64,000 nucleotides of DNA from Streptomyces sp. HPF1205 (GCF_020400825.1 NZ_JAINVH010000035.1:1-64000), one strand, 5' to 3'; shown: positions 50,167-60,422, numbered from the stretch's first letter. Notes: generated by a model not told the origin, from the letters alone. Made by a program: numbers and translations.

Positions 50167-50984
50167 CGTCCCATCTCCTTGGCGCTGTGAAGGGCCGCCA
50201 AGTCGTCGGCGAACTGTGTCCGTCCGACCGCCCGTGCCAGGGTGCGCCGGAGCCCGAGGGACTCCGCTTGCTGCAGTATCCAGTCCTGCCCGGTCGAGGC
50301 GGAGAGGCGCCAAGTGTCTCGCAGGCCCTCGCGTACGAGGATCGCACCCAGTAGGGGCGGGATGCGGTGGGCGTAGGCCAGATGGTGACCGGCGTCTGCG
50401 ATCTCGTACACCCGCCTCCTGGCCTGCTCGTCGGTTGACAGCGAGAGCGTCCGTACCACCTCACGCATGCCCCGCAGCCACAGAGCCTCGCTGAGACAAG
50501 CCGTGCCCGGGCGGTACGCGACCAGGTCGTCCTGGGGCCCGGCTACGGCGGCCAGGCTCCTGTCGGCCAGAGCGTTCAGCGTGCTCTCCTGTGCGGTACC
50601 GCGTAGTTCACCGATCCGGCGCTGGATCTCGTCCACAGCCGTGTACATGTGGAAGAAGTCCTCGGCGCATTCTCGGATCCACCAGCGGCCGAAGCGGTCC
50701 GAGGTGTGCCACGCCCAGGCCACGATCTCCCGGTCTCCGATGCCCCGCACCGCCCCTTTCGGCCACCGTGCCGCCCACAGTGCATAGCGCACGAAATGCC
50801 CTGTCTTGGCAAGACCGATCGCGAAGGGAACGGCATCGGCAAGGCCGGGCTCGCAGCCGACCTCTTCGGCTTCCACGGGATCGACGCCGTGCCCGACAGC
50901 CGAGCGCACCTTGATGAACGTCCAGGGCATCATGTGGCGCACGATGACCGACCAGTTCGGCGAGTTCCCCGGCGGCTCAGACAT
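50163..50984 (-). CDS. Unknown protein between RHS toxin and DyP peroxidase
   Basis: A 273-residue soluble protein. The ATG at 50984 lies 34 bp after the RHS stop; a GTG at 51008 would add eight residues. No known domain was recognised. The text is helical, with notable segments WAWHTSDRFGRWWIRECAEDF, DAGHHLAYAHRIPPLLGAIL and DWILQQAESLGLRRTL. Several His and Trp residues cluster (AWHTSDRF, DAGHHLAYAHR) and could bind metal or heme. Its position directly after a polymorphic toxin is where an immunity gene is expected, although it is larger than most. Codon use is slightly less extreme than in the enediyne genes. Confidence 0.7.
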   Translation of the reverse strand: MSEPPGNSPNWSVIVRHMMPWTFIKVRSAVGHGVDPVEAEEVGCEPGLADAVPFAIGLAKTGHFVRYALWAARWPKGAVRGIGDREIVAWAWHTSDRFGRWWIRECAEDFFHMYTAVDEIQRRIGELRGTAQESTLNALADRSLAAVAGPQDDLVAYRPGTACLSEALWLRGMREVVRTLSLSTDEQARRRVYEIADAGHHLAYAHRIPPLLGAILVREGLRDTWRLSASTGQDWILQQAESLGLRRTLARAVGRTQFADDLAALHSAKEMGR

Positions 50985-51018
50985 CGTGTCCTGCCCTCCC
51001 CTCGTCACGAACCGTCCC

Positions 51019-54000
51019 TCATTGCCGCGACTCCAGTCCCCCTACGAACACCCGTGTGCCCCATGGGATATACCCGCCTTCAGCGAGTTCGAGCAGCACA
51101 TAGATGCGGTGATTGCCCTCGTCCACCGATTGGCCGGACTTTTTGAGGCGAGCGTGCACTCCGTCCTTCGGCTTGTTCAGGGCCTTCACCAGATTGTCCG
51201 GTCCAAGGCTGCGTGCGTCCCGCAATTTCTTCCTGCTCAGGGGGGAACCGTCGACATCCGGTGTATCAACGCCTCGCAGGTCCGCAACCGTGCCGTTCGG
51301 CTCCGGGTACTTGCGCAGGAAGCGCGGCAGCCAACTGGGGTACGTCGGATATTCGGCGCAGTTGTGGACGAGGACCGAAGCGCCGCCGGCGAGGACGTAG
51401 TAGGTGTGCGGCCCGTCGACTGTGAGGTTGTAGACCGTCGCACGCGCGGTGCGATGGCGGATCGCGGTGATCTGGACCCAGGTGCCGTTGCTGGTGCGCA
51501 GCCACTGGCCGGGGGTGAGGTTGCCGGCGTCGATCCAGGCGCCGATGTCGGGGGCCCAGAAGGGGTGTCCGTCGGTGGCAGTGATCGTGTGGCCGCCGAT
51601 GGTGATGTCGGTGAGTTGTTTGTCGCCGGTTCCCTGGATGAGGGCAGTGACCGGGCGGCTTTCGCGGTCGGCGGTGGCCGGGTCCGTGGCAGCGACCTTA
51701 TCGCCGACTTCGACGTCCTCGATGCGTTTGCGGGTGCCGTCGGCCATCAGGACCTCGGTACCGGCGGGGAAGCTGTTGGCGGTGCAGCCCCCGGGGAAGC
51801 CGCCTTCGTCGCCGGGTAGGAGCATGGAGGTCAGGCAGCCGGTGAGGGCCGATGTGCCGACCTCGCCCCAGTTGACCTTGCGGCCCGACAAGCGCTGCAT
51901 GAAGTAGTCCAGGCCGCCGTTGACCAATCCGCCCACGGCACAGGAGGCCAGCAGCGGGTTGTCGCCGCTGGCGTCGGTGTAAGTGGTGGGCGAATCGAGG
52001 GCGTACTCGTACAGATTCGAGCCGCCGGCCTGGCCGGTGGGGTCCTCGGAGATGAAGCTGCCGGCGCTGGGGTCGTAGTAGCGGTCGCGGTAGAAGTCCA
52101 GGCCCGTGCCGTCGTTCTCGCGGCCGGTGAAGCCGAAGGGGTTGTCGCTGGCGGCACCGGATGCTGTCGTGGCCCCGGAGGGTTCGTAGGCGTAGCTGGT
52201 TGCGACGGTGCCGTCGGGGTTGCCGAGGCCGACGACACTGCCCATGGCGTCGGTCAGGTAGACCTGGGTGGTGCCGTTCTCGGTGCGGGTGAGCAGGTCG
52301 TCCAGGCCGCCGGTGGTCTCCTGGGTGACCGGGTTGCCGTTCGCGTCGAGTTCGGCGAGCGGGTTGGAGCCGTCGGTGAGGTACTTGGTGGTGCTGCCGC
52401 CCACGGTCCTCGTGATCCGGGTGCCGGCTGCGTCATAGCCGAAGGACGCCGTGGTGCCGGACCCGCTTACTCCGGTGAGCTGCTGGCGGTCGTTCCAGGT
52501 GTAGTGGGTCTGGCCGCTGGCGGTCAGGTTTCCGTCGGCGTCGTAGGTGCGGGTCCGGCCGTCCAGGGCCGAGGGGCGGTTGGCGGCGTCGTAGCTGCCG
52601 GCGCTCTGGGCGGCGGGGAGGGCGATGCGGGCCAGGGTGCCGCTCAACCCGGTCTGCAGCCCGCGCACGTCCCGGTCGTAGGACAGGGTGCCGGTGGTGG
52701 TGCCGTTGTGGGTGTAGGTGATGGCCTTGATCTGGCCGGTGGTGTCGGTGTCGTAGCTACGCGCCCATCCGCCGGGGAAGGTGGCGGCTTTCTCGCGGCC
52801 GACGGGGTCGAGGGTGAAAGTTGTGGTGTCGGTCCCGTCGGTGAGGGAGGTCAGGATGCTCGACTTGTCCCAGGTGTAGGTCTGGGTGCGGCCGGCCGCG
52901 GTCATGGTGTGGAGGCGGTCGGCGTCGTCGTAGGTGTAGCTCACCGTTCCGGTGGGGCCTGTGGCGGCCGCGAGGCGGTCGTGGACGTCGTAGCTGTAGG
53001 AGGTGGTGCCGGCCTGGGAGTCGGTGATCGTCCTGATCTGGTCGTTGGTGCTGTCCCAGTAGGCGTAGTCGGCGGTGGAGCTGGGGGTCAGCTGTCCGGT
53101 GTCGGTGTATTCGACGTGTTTGGGACGGCCGAGGTCGTCGAAGGTCTCTGTGGCCTTGCGGCCGGCGCGGGTGGTGGTCGAGGTGACCCGGCCGGAGGTG
53201 TCGTAGCCGAAGGAGGCGACCGCGCCGAGCGGGTCGGTGACCCGGTACGGCTCGTCGGAGTCGTTGTAGTCCCAGGCCCAGGTGTTGTCGCGGGCGTCGG
53301 TGAGGGTTTTGAGGTTGCCGTTCTCGTCGTAGCCGTACGACGTGGAGTGGCCGAGCGGGTCGGTGACCTTTTTGAGGTTGTTCAGCGCGTCGTACTGGTA
53401 GGTGGTGGTGGCTCCGGTGGCGTCGGTGGTCGCGACGGGGCGGCCGGTGGCGTCGCTGAACTGCCGGTCGACGGCACCGTTGGCGTCCTGGACGCTGGTC
53501 GGGTCGCCGTGGTCGTAGCGCAAGGTGGTGACCGCGTGGGCCGGGTCGGTGACCGTTTTGACCTGGCCGTCGCTCTGGTACGTGTAGTCGGTTTCGCGGT
53601 TTTCGGGGTCGATGACCGCGGAGAGGTTGCCGTCGCTGTCGTAGTGGTACGTGGTGGTGTTGCCCAGGGCGTCGGTGCTGGACTGCGGCTGGTCCCAGGG
53701 GCCGCCCCAACTGACGGTGCCGCTGTCGCGGGCGTCTGTGGTGCCTGCCAGTTCAGTGCTGCCGGTGTAGCGCCCGGCGCTGTCGTAGTGCAGATCGGTA
53801 CGGCGCTGCCAGGGGTCGGTCACCGAGGCGAGCCTGTGACCGGTGTCGCGGGTGAAGGTGACGGTGCGGGCCAGGGAAGTCCCGGCCGCCTCGGTATCGG
53901 AAGAGGTGTATCCGGCGCTGTCGAAGGCGACGTGGCGGACGGTGCCGTCGGGCTGGGTGACGTCGGTGGCGCTGACGTTGCCGGAGGCATCGGTGGTGTA

Positions 54001-57000
54001 GGAGAAGCCGTAAGTGGTGCCGTCGGTCAGTTGCTGGTGGCTGACGCGGCCGCCGATGTACGTGTTGGTCAGGTAGGTGATGCCGCGGGCGTCGGTGACG
54101 GTGGCCAGGCGGTTGCTGGTGCCGTCGTAGCCGTACTTCGTGGTGTGGTCGGCGGCGTCGGTGAAGGAGTCCAGGCGGCCGGCGCTGTCGTAGTGGTAGG
54201 AGGTGGAGCGCCCTGCGTTGTCCCTGGCCAGGGTGACCCGGTTGCTCGTGTCGTACGTCAGGCTGATCCAGCGCCCGTTGGGCGTGGTGATCCGGGTGAC
54301 GTTGCCGTAGTTGCCGTCGTCGCGAGTGAGCAGGACGGTGTTGCCGTGCCGGTCACGTATCTGGTTCAGCGGCGCGTACTCGGGGAACACCCAGGTGGTT
54401 CCGTCGGCGAAGACGAGGTTCCAGCCGGCGTTGTTGTTCCACCTGATGACCGCGCCGGTGAAGTCGGTGTCCGCGGTGGCGGGGGTGAAGACCGCGTCGC
54501 TCCAGCCGGTGCCGGGAGAGCTTCGGGTGAAGTGGACCTTGCGTCCGCCCGGAAGGTAGAGGTCGACCTGCTGGTATTGCTGTTCGGAGTGCAGGAAGGC
54601 GTTGTAGATCAGGTCCTGGCCGATGCCGAAGGCACGCGAGTGGGTGTCGCCCTGCCAGTAGCTGCGGGTGAGTTCGGCGCTGAGGACGTCGGAGACGGCC
54701 AGGTCGGTCTGGGAGTTGGTCATCATGCCGGTGGCGAGGTTGACCGGGTCGCCGCTGAGCCAGTCCGTGAAGTCGCCCAGCCAGGAGAAGTCGAACGGCG
54801 GCAGCAGGCCGGTGTTGAACATGGCGCCGTCGAAGGACCAGACGTTGGTGCCCTTGTCGGGCACCACCTGCCGGCCGTCGGGGCTGACCTTGCCGTGGCC
54901 GTAGGTGTGCCAGCCCGCGCCCTTGGGGTCGTAGGACAGGAAGTCCATGACGCTGCCGGGCGGCGCGTGCGTGTAGTTGGGGTAGACGATGGTGGCGCCG
55001 CCGGGGAAGACCGTGCTGCCGCCGGGCTGGACGGTGAAGAAGACCGGCACGATGCCGTTGGTGGGAAGCGGGAACGGGGACCGGTCGATGGGGATCGGCG
55101 TGATGCCCAAGTGGGTGACGACGTGCCCTGCGGTGTCGCGGATCACCGAGCCCTTGGGGATGTGCACTTCCAGGCCGGGGATCTTGGGCGTGGTCAGGAC
55201 CACTTCCCGATCGGTGGGCACCGGGAGGTGGACCACGTCCGCGGTGTCCAGCGGGCTCATCCACACCGGGAAACCAAGCGAGGTGGTGCGGCCGGCGGCC
55301 GGATGGACCCGTATCCGGTACAGGCCGTACGACCGGTCGCGGGTGTTCGCGGTGGATCCGTCGACGGTCACCGTCGTGGTGGACGGCGCGATGCCGCGCA
55401 GCAGGAAACGGCCGAGGCGGTCGGTGGCGGCCGACACTGCCGCCGTACCGGAACCACCGGTGACGCGGCTGCCGACGGTGATCGTGACGTGCGGCAGCGG
55501 AGTGCCGTCGAGCTTGAGCACCCGGCCGGACAGGGCCGTCACGCCCGGAGGGGCGGTGAGTGCCGGAGGCGCGGCCGGAGCGGGACCGCGGCGGGTGATC
55601 CAGTCGTGGCCCGCCAGGTTCTCCTTACCGGGCCTCCACACATCGGGCCCGACCGGATCGGGAACGCCCGCAGACGTCGGTCGGGTGGTGGGCGTCGCGG
55701 GGTGCGCTGGAGTCCGTACGGCCGCAGTTCGTGTCGGCGGCACGGTGGTGATCGGGTTGGTGTTCAGTGACGTCGGCGCGCCGACGCCCAGGGTGATCGC
55801 GCCAGTCGCCCGCGAGGCGGGATCCACGCTGATCAGAAAGGTGCCGGTGGCGGACAGTTTCGGTACGGAGTAGGTGACGGCGGTCTTGCTGACCGACTGG
55901 TGGTTGACCAGACGGGAGCCGTCCGGGTTCACGACGGTGACGTACCAGTTGTACGCGGCCGACCCGATGGTCAGCGACACCGTCTGCCCGGCGGTCCCGG
56001 CGAACGCGAAGTGGGCGTTCTGCCCCGCCGAGACCACGGTCGCGGTCTTCTGCGCGCCGCCCGGAGTGAGGGTGCCGCCGTCGATGTCCTTGTACGGGGC
56101 CGCCGTCAGCGTGCCGGTGGCCGGATACTGCGGCCGGGCCAGCACCTGGTACGTGCCCGCCGCCAGCGGCGGAAAGAGGTCGGCGGTGCCGGCCGTGCTG
56201 CTGTAGACGGTGCCCAGGCCCTTGGTGAGCGTACCGTCGGGAGCGACGACGGCCAGGTCGGCAGCCTGGGTCAGCGAGGTTCCGGTGAAGGTCACCGCCG
56301 CCCCCGACCCGGCCGTGGCGGTCAGCGGGACGCGCACCTGCTGGCCCGGCCTCGTCAGCGCCGCCGTGCCGTTGGAGCCGCCCGGCGTAAGGGTGGCGGT
56401 GCTGACCGGGGACGACAGCCACCACGTCTGCGAGCCGGTGGAGCCGGCGCTCACCGAATCGACCAGGAGCTGATAGGTGCCGTCGGCCGGCAGAGGCGCG
56501 AGATAGACGCAGCCCGTCGACGAGGACGACACGTACCCGACGCTGGTGTCCTGGCTGCCGTCCGGCCGGATCAGCGTCAGCTTGGCATCACTGGCAAGGC
56601 TGTTGGCCGACACCCCGAAGCCCAGCAGGTCGCCCTTGTGACCGGTGAAGACCACCCTGCCGCGCTGCCCCGGGCGCGAAAGGTTCAGCGCCGCGGAAGA
56701 GCCGTCCACGGTGGGCGCGATCCGTGCGTCGGCGGACAAGGTCAGGCCGAAGGTCCCGGTGGCCGCGTCGGCGGGGTTGATCAGCAGGTGGTACGTACCC
56801 GCCTCGGGGACGCCCGGCATGGTCAGCACAGTGTTGCTGCCGACGGACACGTAGCTCTTGTTCAGCACCAGGGCGCCGCTGGGCGCGGTCACGGTCAGGT
56901 AGGCGTTGGACGTCAGGGTCGTCTTGGTGACGGCAAGCGAGAGGTTGTCGCCCGTGGTGGCGGTGAACGTGCCGGTGACGTCCTGCCCGGGGCGGGTCAC

Positions 57001-58992
57001 GCTGACCTGGGTGGTGGCAGCCGTCGTGGTCAGGGCACCGGCCGGCAGTTGGTCGCTGAGGGTGAGGGTGGCCGAGCCGGTCTGTCCTTGGTACGGCTCG
57101 ATGCGTACGGTGTACGTCCCCGTCTGCGGCAGCGACGCGCTGTCCCACTGCTGCGCCGAACTGCCGCTGCCTGCCGACAGGTACGTCACCTGCGTGCCGT
57201 CCGGAGCCAGGATCCGCACGTTCGCCGACTGGGTGAAGGTGACACCGGTAACCGCCAGGCTGGCGGGCGTGCCCGCGTCGCCGTGGAAGGTCGCCACCGC
57301 CCACTGGCCGAACCGGGTGATCTGCGCGGTGCTGCCGGCTGCGGTGCGGCTGAGGGTGCCGACCTGGAGGAAGGGCGAGCCGGTCAGCGACACCGTTCCG
57401 GTGGCGGCGTTGGACGGATCGAAGACGACGGTGTAGCGGCCGGTGTCGGGAAGCGACGGGTAGCCGTAGGACGCCTTGGCCTTGGCCGACACCGACTGCT
57501 GGTCCAGGCGGGTTCCGTCGGGCCGGTACACGCTCAGCGTCCCCGACACGGTCATGCCCGATGCGTCGAGCCCGAGGCTCAGGCTGTTGCCCGCGGTCTC
57601 GTCGACGCTCCAGCGCGCGTCCTGCCCGGGGCGGGTGATCTGCGCGGCCGGGGTCGTCCCGGTCAGGTCCAAGCTCTGCGCGACCGGCGCGGACAAGGTG
57701 ACCGAGACCTGGCCGGTCTCGTTGGACGACGGCGCCAGCACCATCGTGTAGGTGCCGCTGACCGGCAGGTCGCTGAGATCCCAGTCCGCGGGCGAGGACG
57801 AACCCGACAGATCGGCGGTGCCGATCTGGCTTCCCTGCGGCGAGTAGAGCGTGAGTCCGGCCAGCGAGGTGAAGGTCTTACTGGTGAAGCCCAGGCTCAC
57901 ATCGTCGCCCGCCGAGGCGTCGAACAGCACCCGGCCCTTCAGTCCGGGCCGGGTAATGGCCACGACCGTGGGCGTGGTGTCGGATACGGCCACCTTCACG
58001 GTGGTGTCGTAGGCGTCCCCGCTTGCCGGGATCGTGAAGTCCGAGGCGGAGGTGGTGGTTCCGGCGGGAGTCGTCACCGTTACCTTGCCGGTGGTGCTGT
58101 CCGGCACGAAGACCGTGAGCGAGGTGTCGGTGCGGGCACTGACCTCGGCCGGCACCCCATTGAAGCGCACCACGTTGTCCGACGCGGTGGCGGCGAACCC
58201 ACTGCCGCTGATCACCACGCTCGTGCCCACCGTTCCGCTCGGCGGGTCGATGCCGGAGACGACCGGTCCAGGGGCGGCCAGGGAGAACGCCTCCGGGGAC
58301 TGAGTGCTCGTACCGCTGACCGTCACCGACACCGGAGCGCTCCCGGCGCCGGCCGGCACCGTGACCGTCAGCCGGTTCGCGGTCGCCGCGGTCACCTGGG
58401 CGGTCACGCTGCCGAACATCACCGTGTCGTCGGCCGAGGTGGCCGAGAAGCCGGTACCCGAGACGACCACTTGGTCCCCGGGCCGTGCGGTGGCCGGCAC
58501 CACGCTCAGCACGGACAACTGGCTGGAGGGATAGCGGTCGACCCCGAGTCGGTTGCCGACCTCGTCATACCGGTATCGGGCGGTATCGCCGCCGGGGTCG
58601 GTCACTCCGACCAGTCGGCCGGCCGCGTCGTAGGCGTACACCGCGGAGGAGACCACAGGTCCGGACGAGGCGGCCGCCGCGGCCTTCTCCGGCGACGCCT
58701 TCGCCGACGGAGTCGTCGGCTTCGCGGTCGATGCTCCGGATGCCTTGCGCACGCCCGATGGCCGCGTACCGGAGGGCCGTGCGGCCGCCGTACCGGCCCC
58801 AGCCCTGCCAGGGCCCGCGTCCCCGTAGCTGACCGAGGCCGGAAGCAGTGACAGGACCAGCGCCGTCAGGGCGAGCAGCACCACGCCCGGCAGCCGCCCC
58901 GGTCGTAACACGCCCCCGCCTCGACGTGAACCCCACCCCAGCGCCCGCTCCTGGAAAAAGGCAACACGGAACCGCTCGTTTCCATGACGCAT
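51019..58992 (-). CDS. Giant secreted RHS polymorphic toxin with TIG, PPC-like, Hint and ParB-like toxin domains
   Basis: A 2,657-residue protein. ATG 58992 follows a GGGGGG ribosome site and gives a long signal peptide (PGVVLLALTALVLSLLPASVS, to about residue 57). A single YD repeat is at about 135. Two IPT/TIG domains follow (about 165-325), then seven roughly 100-residue repeats each opening with a T/SRPGQ-like motif (about 344-1045), and a carboxypeptidase-regulatory domain near 1150. DUF6531/RHS repeats run to FISEDPTGQAGGSNLYEYA (about 1415-2325). The Hint domain has NSFPAGTEVLMADG and ends VLVHNC (about 2405-2542). The 115-residue tip (VDEGNHRIYVLLELAEGGY) resembles ParB-like nuclease toxins. 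It is released at HN|C in related proteins. It probably mediates contact-dependent competition. Confidence 0.9.
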   Translation of the reverse strand: MRHGNERFRVAFFQERALGWGSRRGGGVLRPGRLPGVVLLALTALVLSLLPASVSYGDAGPGRAGAGTAAARPSGTRPSGVRKASGASTAKPTTPSAKASPEKAAAAASSGPVVSSAVYAYDAAGRLVGVTDPGGDTARYRYDEVGNRLGVDRYPSSQLSVLSVVPATARPGDQVVVSGTGFSATSADDTVMFGSVTAQVTAATANRLTVTVPAGAGSAPVSVTVSGTSTQSPEAFSLAAPGPVVSGIDPPSGTVGTSVVISGSGFAATASDNVVRFNGVPAEVSARTDTSLTVFVPDSTTGKVTVTTPAGTTTSASDFTIPASGDAYDTTVKVAVSDTTPTVVAITRPGLKGRVLFDASAGDDVSLGFTSKTFTSLAGLTLYSPQGSQIGTADLSGSSSPADWDLSDLPVSGTYTMVLAPSSNETGQVSVTLSAPVAQSLDLTGTTPAAQITRPGQDARWSVDETAGNSLSLGLDASGMTVSGTLSVYRPDGTRLDQQSVSAKAKASYGYPSLPDTGRYTVVFDPSNAATGTVSLTGSPFLQVGTLSRTAAGSTAQITRFGQWAVATFHGDAGTPASLAVTGVTFTQSANVRILAPDGTQVTYLSAGSGSSAQQWDSASLPQTGTYTVRIEPYQGQTGSATLTLSDQLPAGALTTTAATTQVSVTRPGQDVTGTFTATTGDNLSLAVTKTTLTSNAYLTVTAPSGALVLNKSYVSVGSNTVLTMPGVPEAGTYHLLINPADAATGTFGLTLSADARIAPTVDGSSAALNLSRPGQRGRVVFTGHKGDLLGFGVSANSLASDAKLTLIRPDGSQDTSVGYVSSSSTGCVYLAPLPADGTYQLLVDSVSAGSTGSQTWWLSSPVSTATLTPGGSNGTAALTRPGQQVRVPLTATAGSGAAVTFTGTSLTQAADLAVVAPDGTLTKGLGTVYSSTAGTADLFPPLAAGTYQVLARPQYPATGTLTAAPYKDIDGGTLTPGGAQKTATVVSAGQNAHFAFAGTAGQTVSLTIGSAAYNWYVTVVNPDGSRLVNHQSVSKTAVTYSVPKLSATGTFLISVDPASRATGAITLGVGAPTSLNTNPITTVPPTRTAAVRTPAHPATPTTRPTSAGVPDPVGPDVWRPGKENLAGHDWITRRGPAPAAPPALTAPPGVTALSGRVLKLDGTPLPHVTITVGSRVTGGSGTAAVSAATDRLGRFLLRGIAPSTTTVTVDGSTANTRDRSYGLYRIRVHPAAGRTTSLGFPVWMSPLDTADVVHLPVPTDREVVLTTPKIPGLEVHIPKGSVIRDTAGHVVTHLGITPIPIDRSPFPLPTNGIVPVFFTVQPGGSTVFPGGATIVYPNYTHAPPGSVMDFLSYDPKGAGWHTYGHGKVSPDGRQVVPDKGTNVWSFDGAMFNTGLLPPFDFSWLGDFTDWLSGDPVNLATGMMTNSQTDLAVSDVLSAELTRSYWQGDTHSRAFGIGQDLIYNAFLHSEQQYQQVDLYLPGGRKVHFTRSSPGTGWSDAVFTPATADTDFTGAVIRWNNNAGWNLVFADGTTWVFPEYAPLNQIRDRHGNTVLLTRDDGNYGNVTRITTPNGRWISLTYDTSNRVTLARDNAGRSTSYHYDSAGRLDSFTDAADHTTKYGYDGTSNRLATVTDARGITYLTNTYIGGRVSHQQLTDGTTYGFSYTTDASGNVSATDVTQPDGTVRHVAFDSAGYTSSDTEAAGTSLARTVTFTRDTGHRLASVTDPWQRRTDLHYDSAGRYTGSTELAGTTDARDSGTVSWGGPWDQPQSSTDALGNTTTYHYDSDGNLSAVIDPENRETDYTYQSDGQVKTVTDPAHAVTTLRYDHGDPTSVQDANGAVDRQFSDATGRPVATTDATGATTTYQYDALNNLKKVTDPLGHSTSYGYDENGNLKTLTDARDNTWAWDYNDSDEPYRVTDPLGAVASFGYDTSGRVTSTTTRAGRKATETFDDLGRPKHVEYTDTGQLTPSSTADYAYWDSTNDQIRTITDSQAGTTSYSYDVHDRLAAATGPTGTVSYTYDDADRLHTMTAAGRTQTYTWDKSSILTSLTDGTDTTTFTLDPVGREKAATFPGGWARSYDTDTTGQIKAITYTHNGTTTGTLSYDRDVRGLQTGLSGTLARIALPAAQSAGSYDAANRPSALDGRTRTYDADGNLTASGQTHYTWNDRQQLTGVSGSGTTASFGYDAAGTRITRTVGGSTTKYLTDGSNPLAELDANGNPVTQETTGGLDDLLTRTENGTTQVYLTDAMGSVVGLGNPDGTVATSYAYEPSGATTASGAASDNPFGFTGRENDGTGLDFYRDRYYDPSAGSFISEDPTGQAGGSNLYEYALDSPTTYTDASGDNPLLASCAVGGLVNGGLDYFMQRLSGRKVNWGEVGTSALTGCLTSMLLPGDEGGFPGGCTANSFPAGTEVLMADGTRKRIEDVEVGDKVAATDPATADRESRPVTALIQGTGDKQLTDITIGGHTITATDGHPFWAPDIGAWIDAGNLTPGQWLRTSNGTWVQITAIRHRTARATVYNLTVDGPHTYYVLAGGASVLVHNCAEYPTYPSWLPRFLRKYPEPNGTVADLRGVDTPDVDGSPLSRKKLRDARSLGPDNLVKALNKPKDGVHARLKKSGQSVDEGNHRIYVLLELAEGGYIPWGTRVFVGGLESRQ

Positions 58993-59213
58993 CGCATGCC
59001 CCCCAGGCATCCCGCCCCACGACGGCCGCACGCAACACAGCGATCCCTGATCGCCCACGGCCAGAGGCACCGTACATGGAGTCCCACGCAGGAAGTAGAA
59101 CGCGAACCAGCCCCCCACCGTGCGGAATCAGACAGTCCCGAGCCAACCCTACGAATGGCTCGCTCAGCCCAAGCAGGAAGGTAGGGCCACCCGATGGAGA
59201 CGTTACGGTGAGC

Positions 59214-59225
59214 GTCTGATCAGAC
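59214..59225. promoter_or_regulatory. Perfect palindrome between RHS and integrase genes
   Basis: GTCTGATCAGAC is a 12-bp perfect palindrome. It lies between the arms of a second inverted repeat, GGAGACGTT (59196-59204) and AACGTCTCC (59227-59235). It could be an operator for the RHS gene or an integrase-binding arm site. Confidence 0.45.
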
Positions 59226-59231
59226 AAACGT

Positions 59232-59262
59232 CTCCGCCCTGTCCGTACGGGACAGGGCGGAG
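59232..59262 (-). terminator. Hairpin terminator after the integrase gene
   Basis: A perfect 13-bp stem (59232-59244 with 59250-59262) and 5-nt loop, 6 bp from the integrase stop. It probably ends integrase transcription. Confidence 0.75.
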
Positions 59263-59267
59263 GATTT

Positions 59268-60356
59268 CTATGCGGCTATGGTCAGCGGAACGTCCAGGCG
59301 CTCCCCGGCCCCTAGGACGGCCTTGTGCGCGTCCGGTTGCAGGTGCGCGTAGCGCTGGGTGGTCTGGAAGCTCTCGTGTCCCAGCAGGTGTTGGACCTCA
59401 TAGAGCGAGACTCCCTTCTGGACAAGCCACGAGGCGCAGGTGTGGCGCATGGAGTGCGGCGGGTAGTGCGGGACAGCCTGTTGCTCGCCGTAGCCGTCGA
59501 AGTAGTAGGCGTTTGCGAGGGCGGGCCACCAGGTCTGGCGCCGCCAGTTGCCGTCGTCGAGGCGGCGGCCGGCACGGCCCTTGGTGACGGTGGTGAAGAC
59601 CAGGGCATCACGCTCAAGTCGGTGGATGTGGCGTTCGAGTGCTTGTAGAACATGAGGCGGGAGTGGTACCTCACGCCTGCTCTTGGAGGTCTTCGGATAT
59701 TCCTTGATGCCGCTTTTGGTATTGACCTCCACCACGAACAAGCGGGAGCGGCGCTGGTCGATGCGGTGACGGTGGAGCCCCGACAACTCTCCCCAGCGAA
59801 GACCGGTATAGAAGCCGAGCAGGGACATCGTCTTCCACGCGGAGGGGAGTTCGTCGAGGATGCTCTGCGCCTGGTCGAGCGTGAACCACTGCGCGGGTTT
59901 GACCGCGATCTGGAGCAGGTCGATGCTGCGGCAGGGGCTCACCGCTATCACATCGTCATCGACGGCCGCGCGCATGATGGAGGACATCAAGTTGTAGGCC
60001 CGCTTGATGGCAGCGGCGCCCGTGCCCTTGATCATCAGGGCACGGACCCAGCCCTGAACATCCATTCGGGTGATCGCCCGCATCTCCCAGTCGGCCCAGT
60101 AGGGAAGAACGTGGTGCTTGATGCTCGACGCGTCCCCCCGCAAGGTATGGGGCTCCACCACACGAGCGTTCCACCATCGCTCGTGCCATTCGCGAAACGG
60201 CAGCGCGCCGACCCGCGGATCGCGCATACCCCCACGAGCGAACTGAGTCTCCATCTCGATACCCCAGGCGCGGGCCTGGCTCTTGAGAGAAAACGACTCG
60301 CTGAACCGGTCTCCGGCCCGGTTACGCACCGTCGCCTGCCACTTCCCGGACTTCAA
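59268..60356 (-). CDS. Tyrosine site-specific integrase
   Basis: A 362-residue recombinase. The TTG start at 60356 is uncertain, as the same frame runs about 20 codons further up (AYLRKLKSGKW) without a good ATG or GTG. An AP2-like arm-binding N-terminus (KSGKWQATVRNRAGDR), a SAM-like core-binding domain (about 55-145) and the catalytic domain are intact: Arg187 (GLRWGE), Lys222/225, His301 and Arg304 (HSMRHTCASW), His327 (LLGHES) and Tyr336 (TTQRYAHL). It is of the type carried by actinomycete integrative elements and phages. Its excisionase gene is just upstream. No tRNA gene or obvious att core was recognised in the window. Confidence 0.92.
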   Translation of the reverse strand: MKSGKWQATVRNRAGDRFSESFSLKSQARAWGIEMETQFARGGMRDPRVGALPFREWHERWWNARVVEPHTLRGDASSIKHHVLPYWADWEMRAITRMDVQGWVRALMIKGTGAAAIKRAYNLMSSIMRAAVDDDVIAVSPCRSIDLLQIAVKPAQWFTLDQAQSILDELPSAWKTMSLLGFYTGLRWGELSGLHRHRIDQRRSRLFVVEVNTKSGIKEYPKTSKSRREVPLPPHVLQALERHIHRLERDALVFTTVTKGRAGRRLDDGNWRRQTWWPALANAYYFDGYGEQQAVPHYPPHSMRHTCASWLVQKGVSLYEVQHLLGHESFQTTQRYAHLQPDAHKAVLGAGERLDVPLTIAA

Positions 60357-60422
60357 CTTACGCAGATACGCGGCACTACTCCTTCGTTCGAGGAAAGGGG
60401 ACGTTGCACTGACAACGAAAGC

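Noticed and set aside
52504-55770. A 1,088-codon open frame antisense to the RHS gene
   Set aside because: Low-complexity Gly/Val composition and no domain. The other strand has clear YD repeats and a Hint domain.
59139-59162. CGAGCCA/TGGCTCG hairpin as part of a tRNA or att core
   Set aside because: Only a 7-bp stem with a 10-nt loop. No cloverleaf, anticodon arm or T-loop sequence could be built around it.
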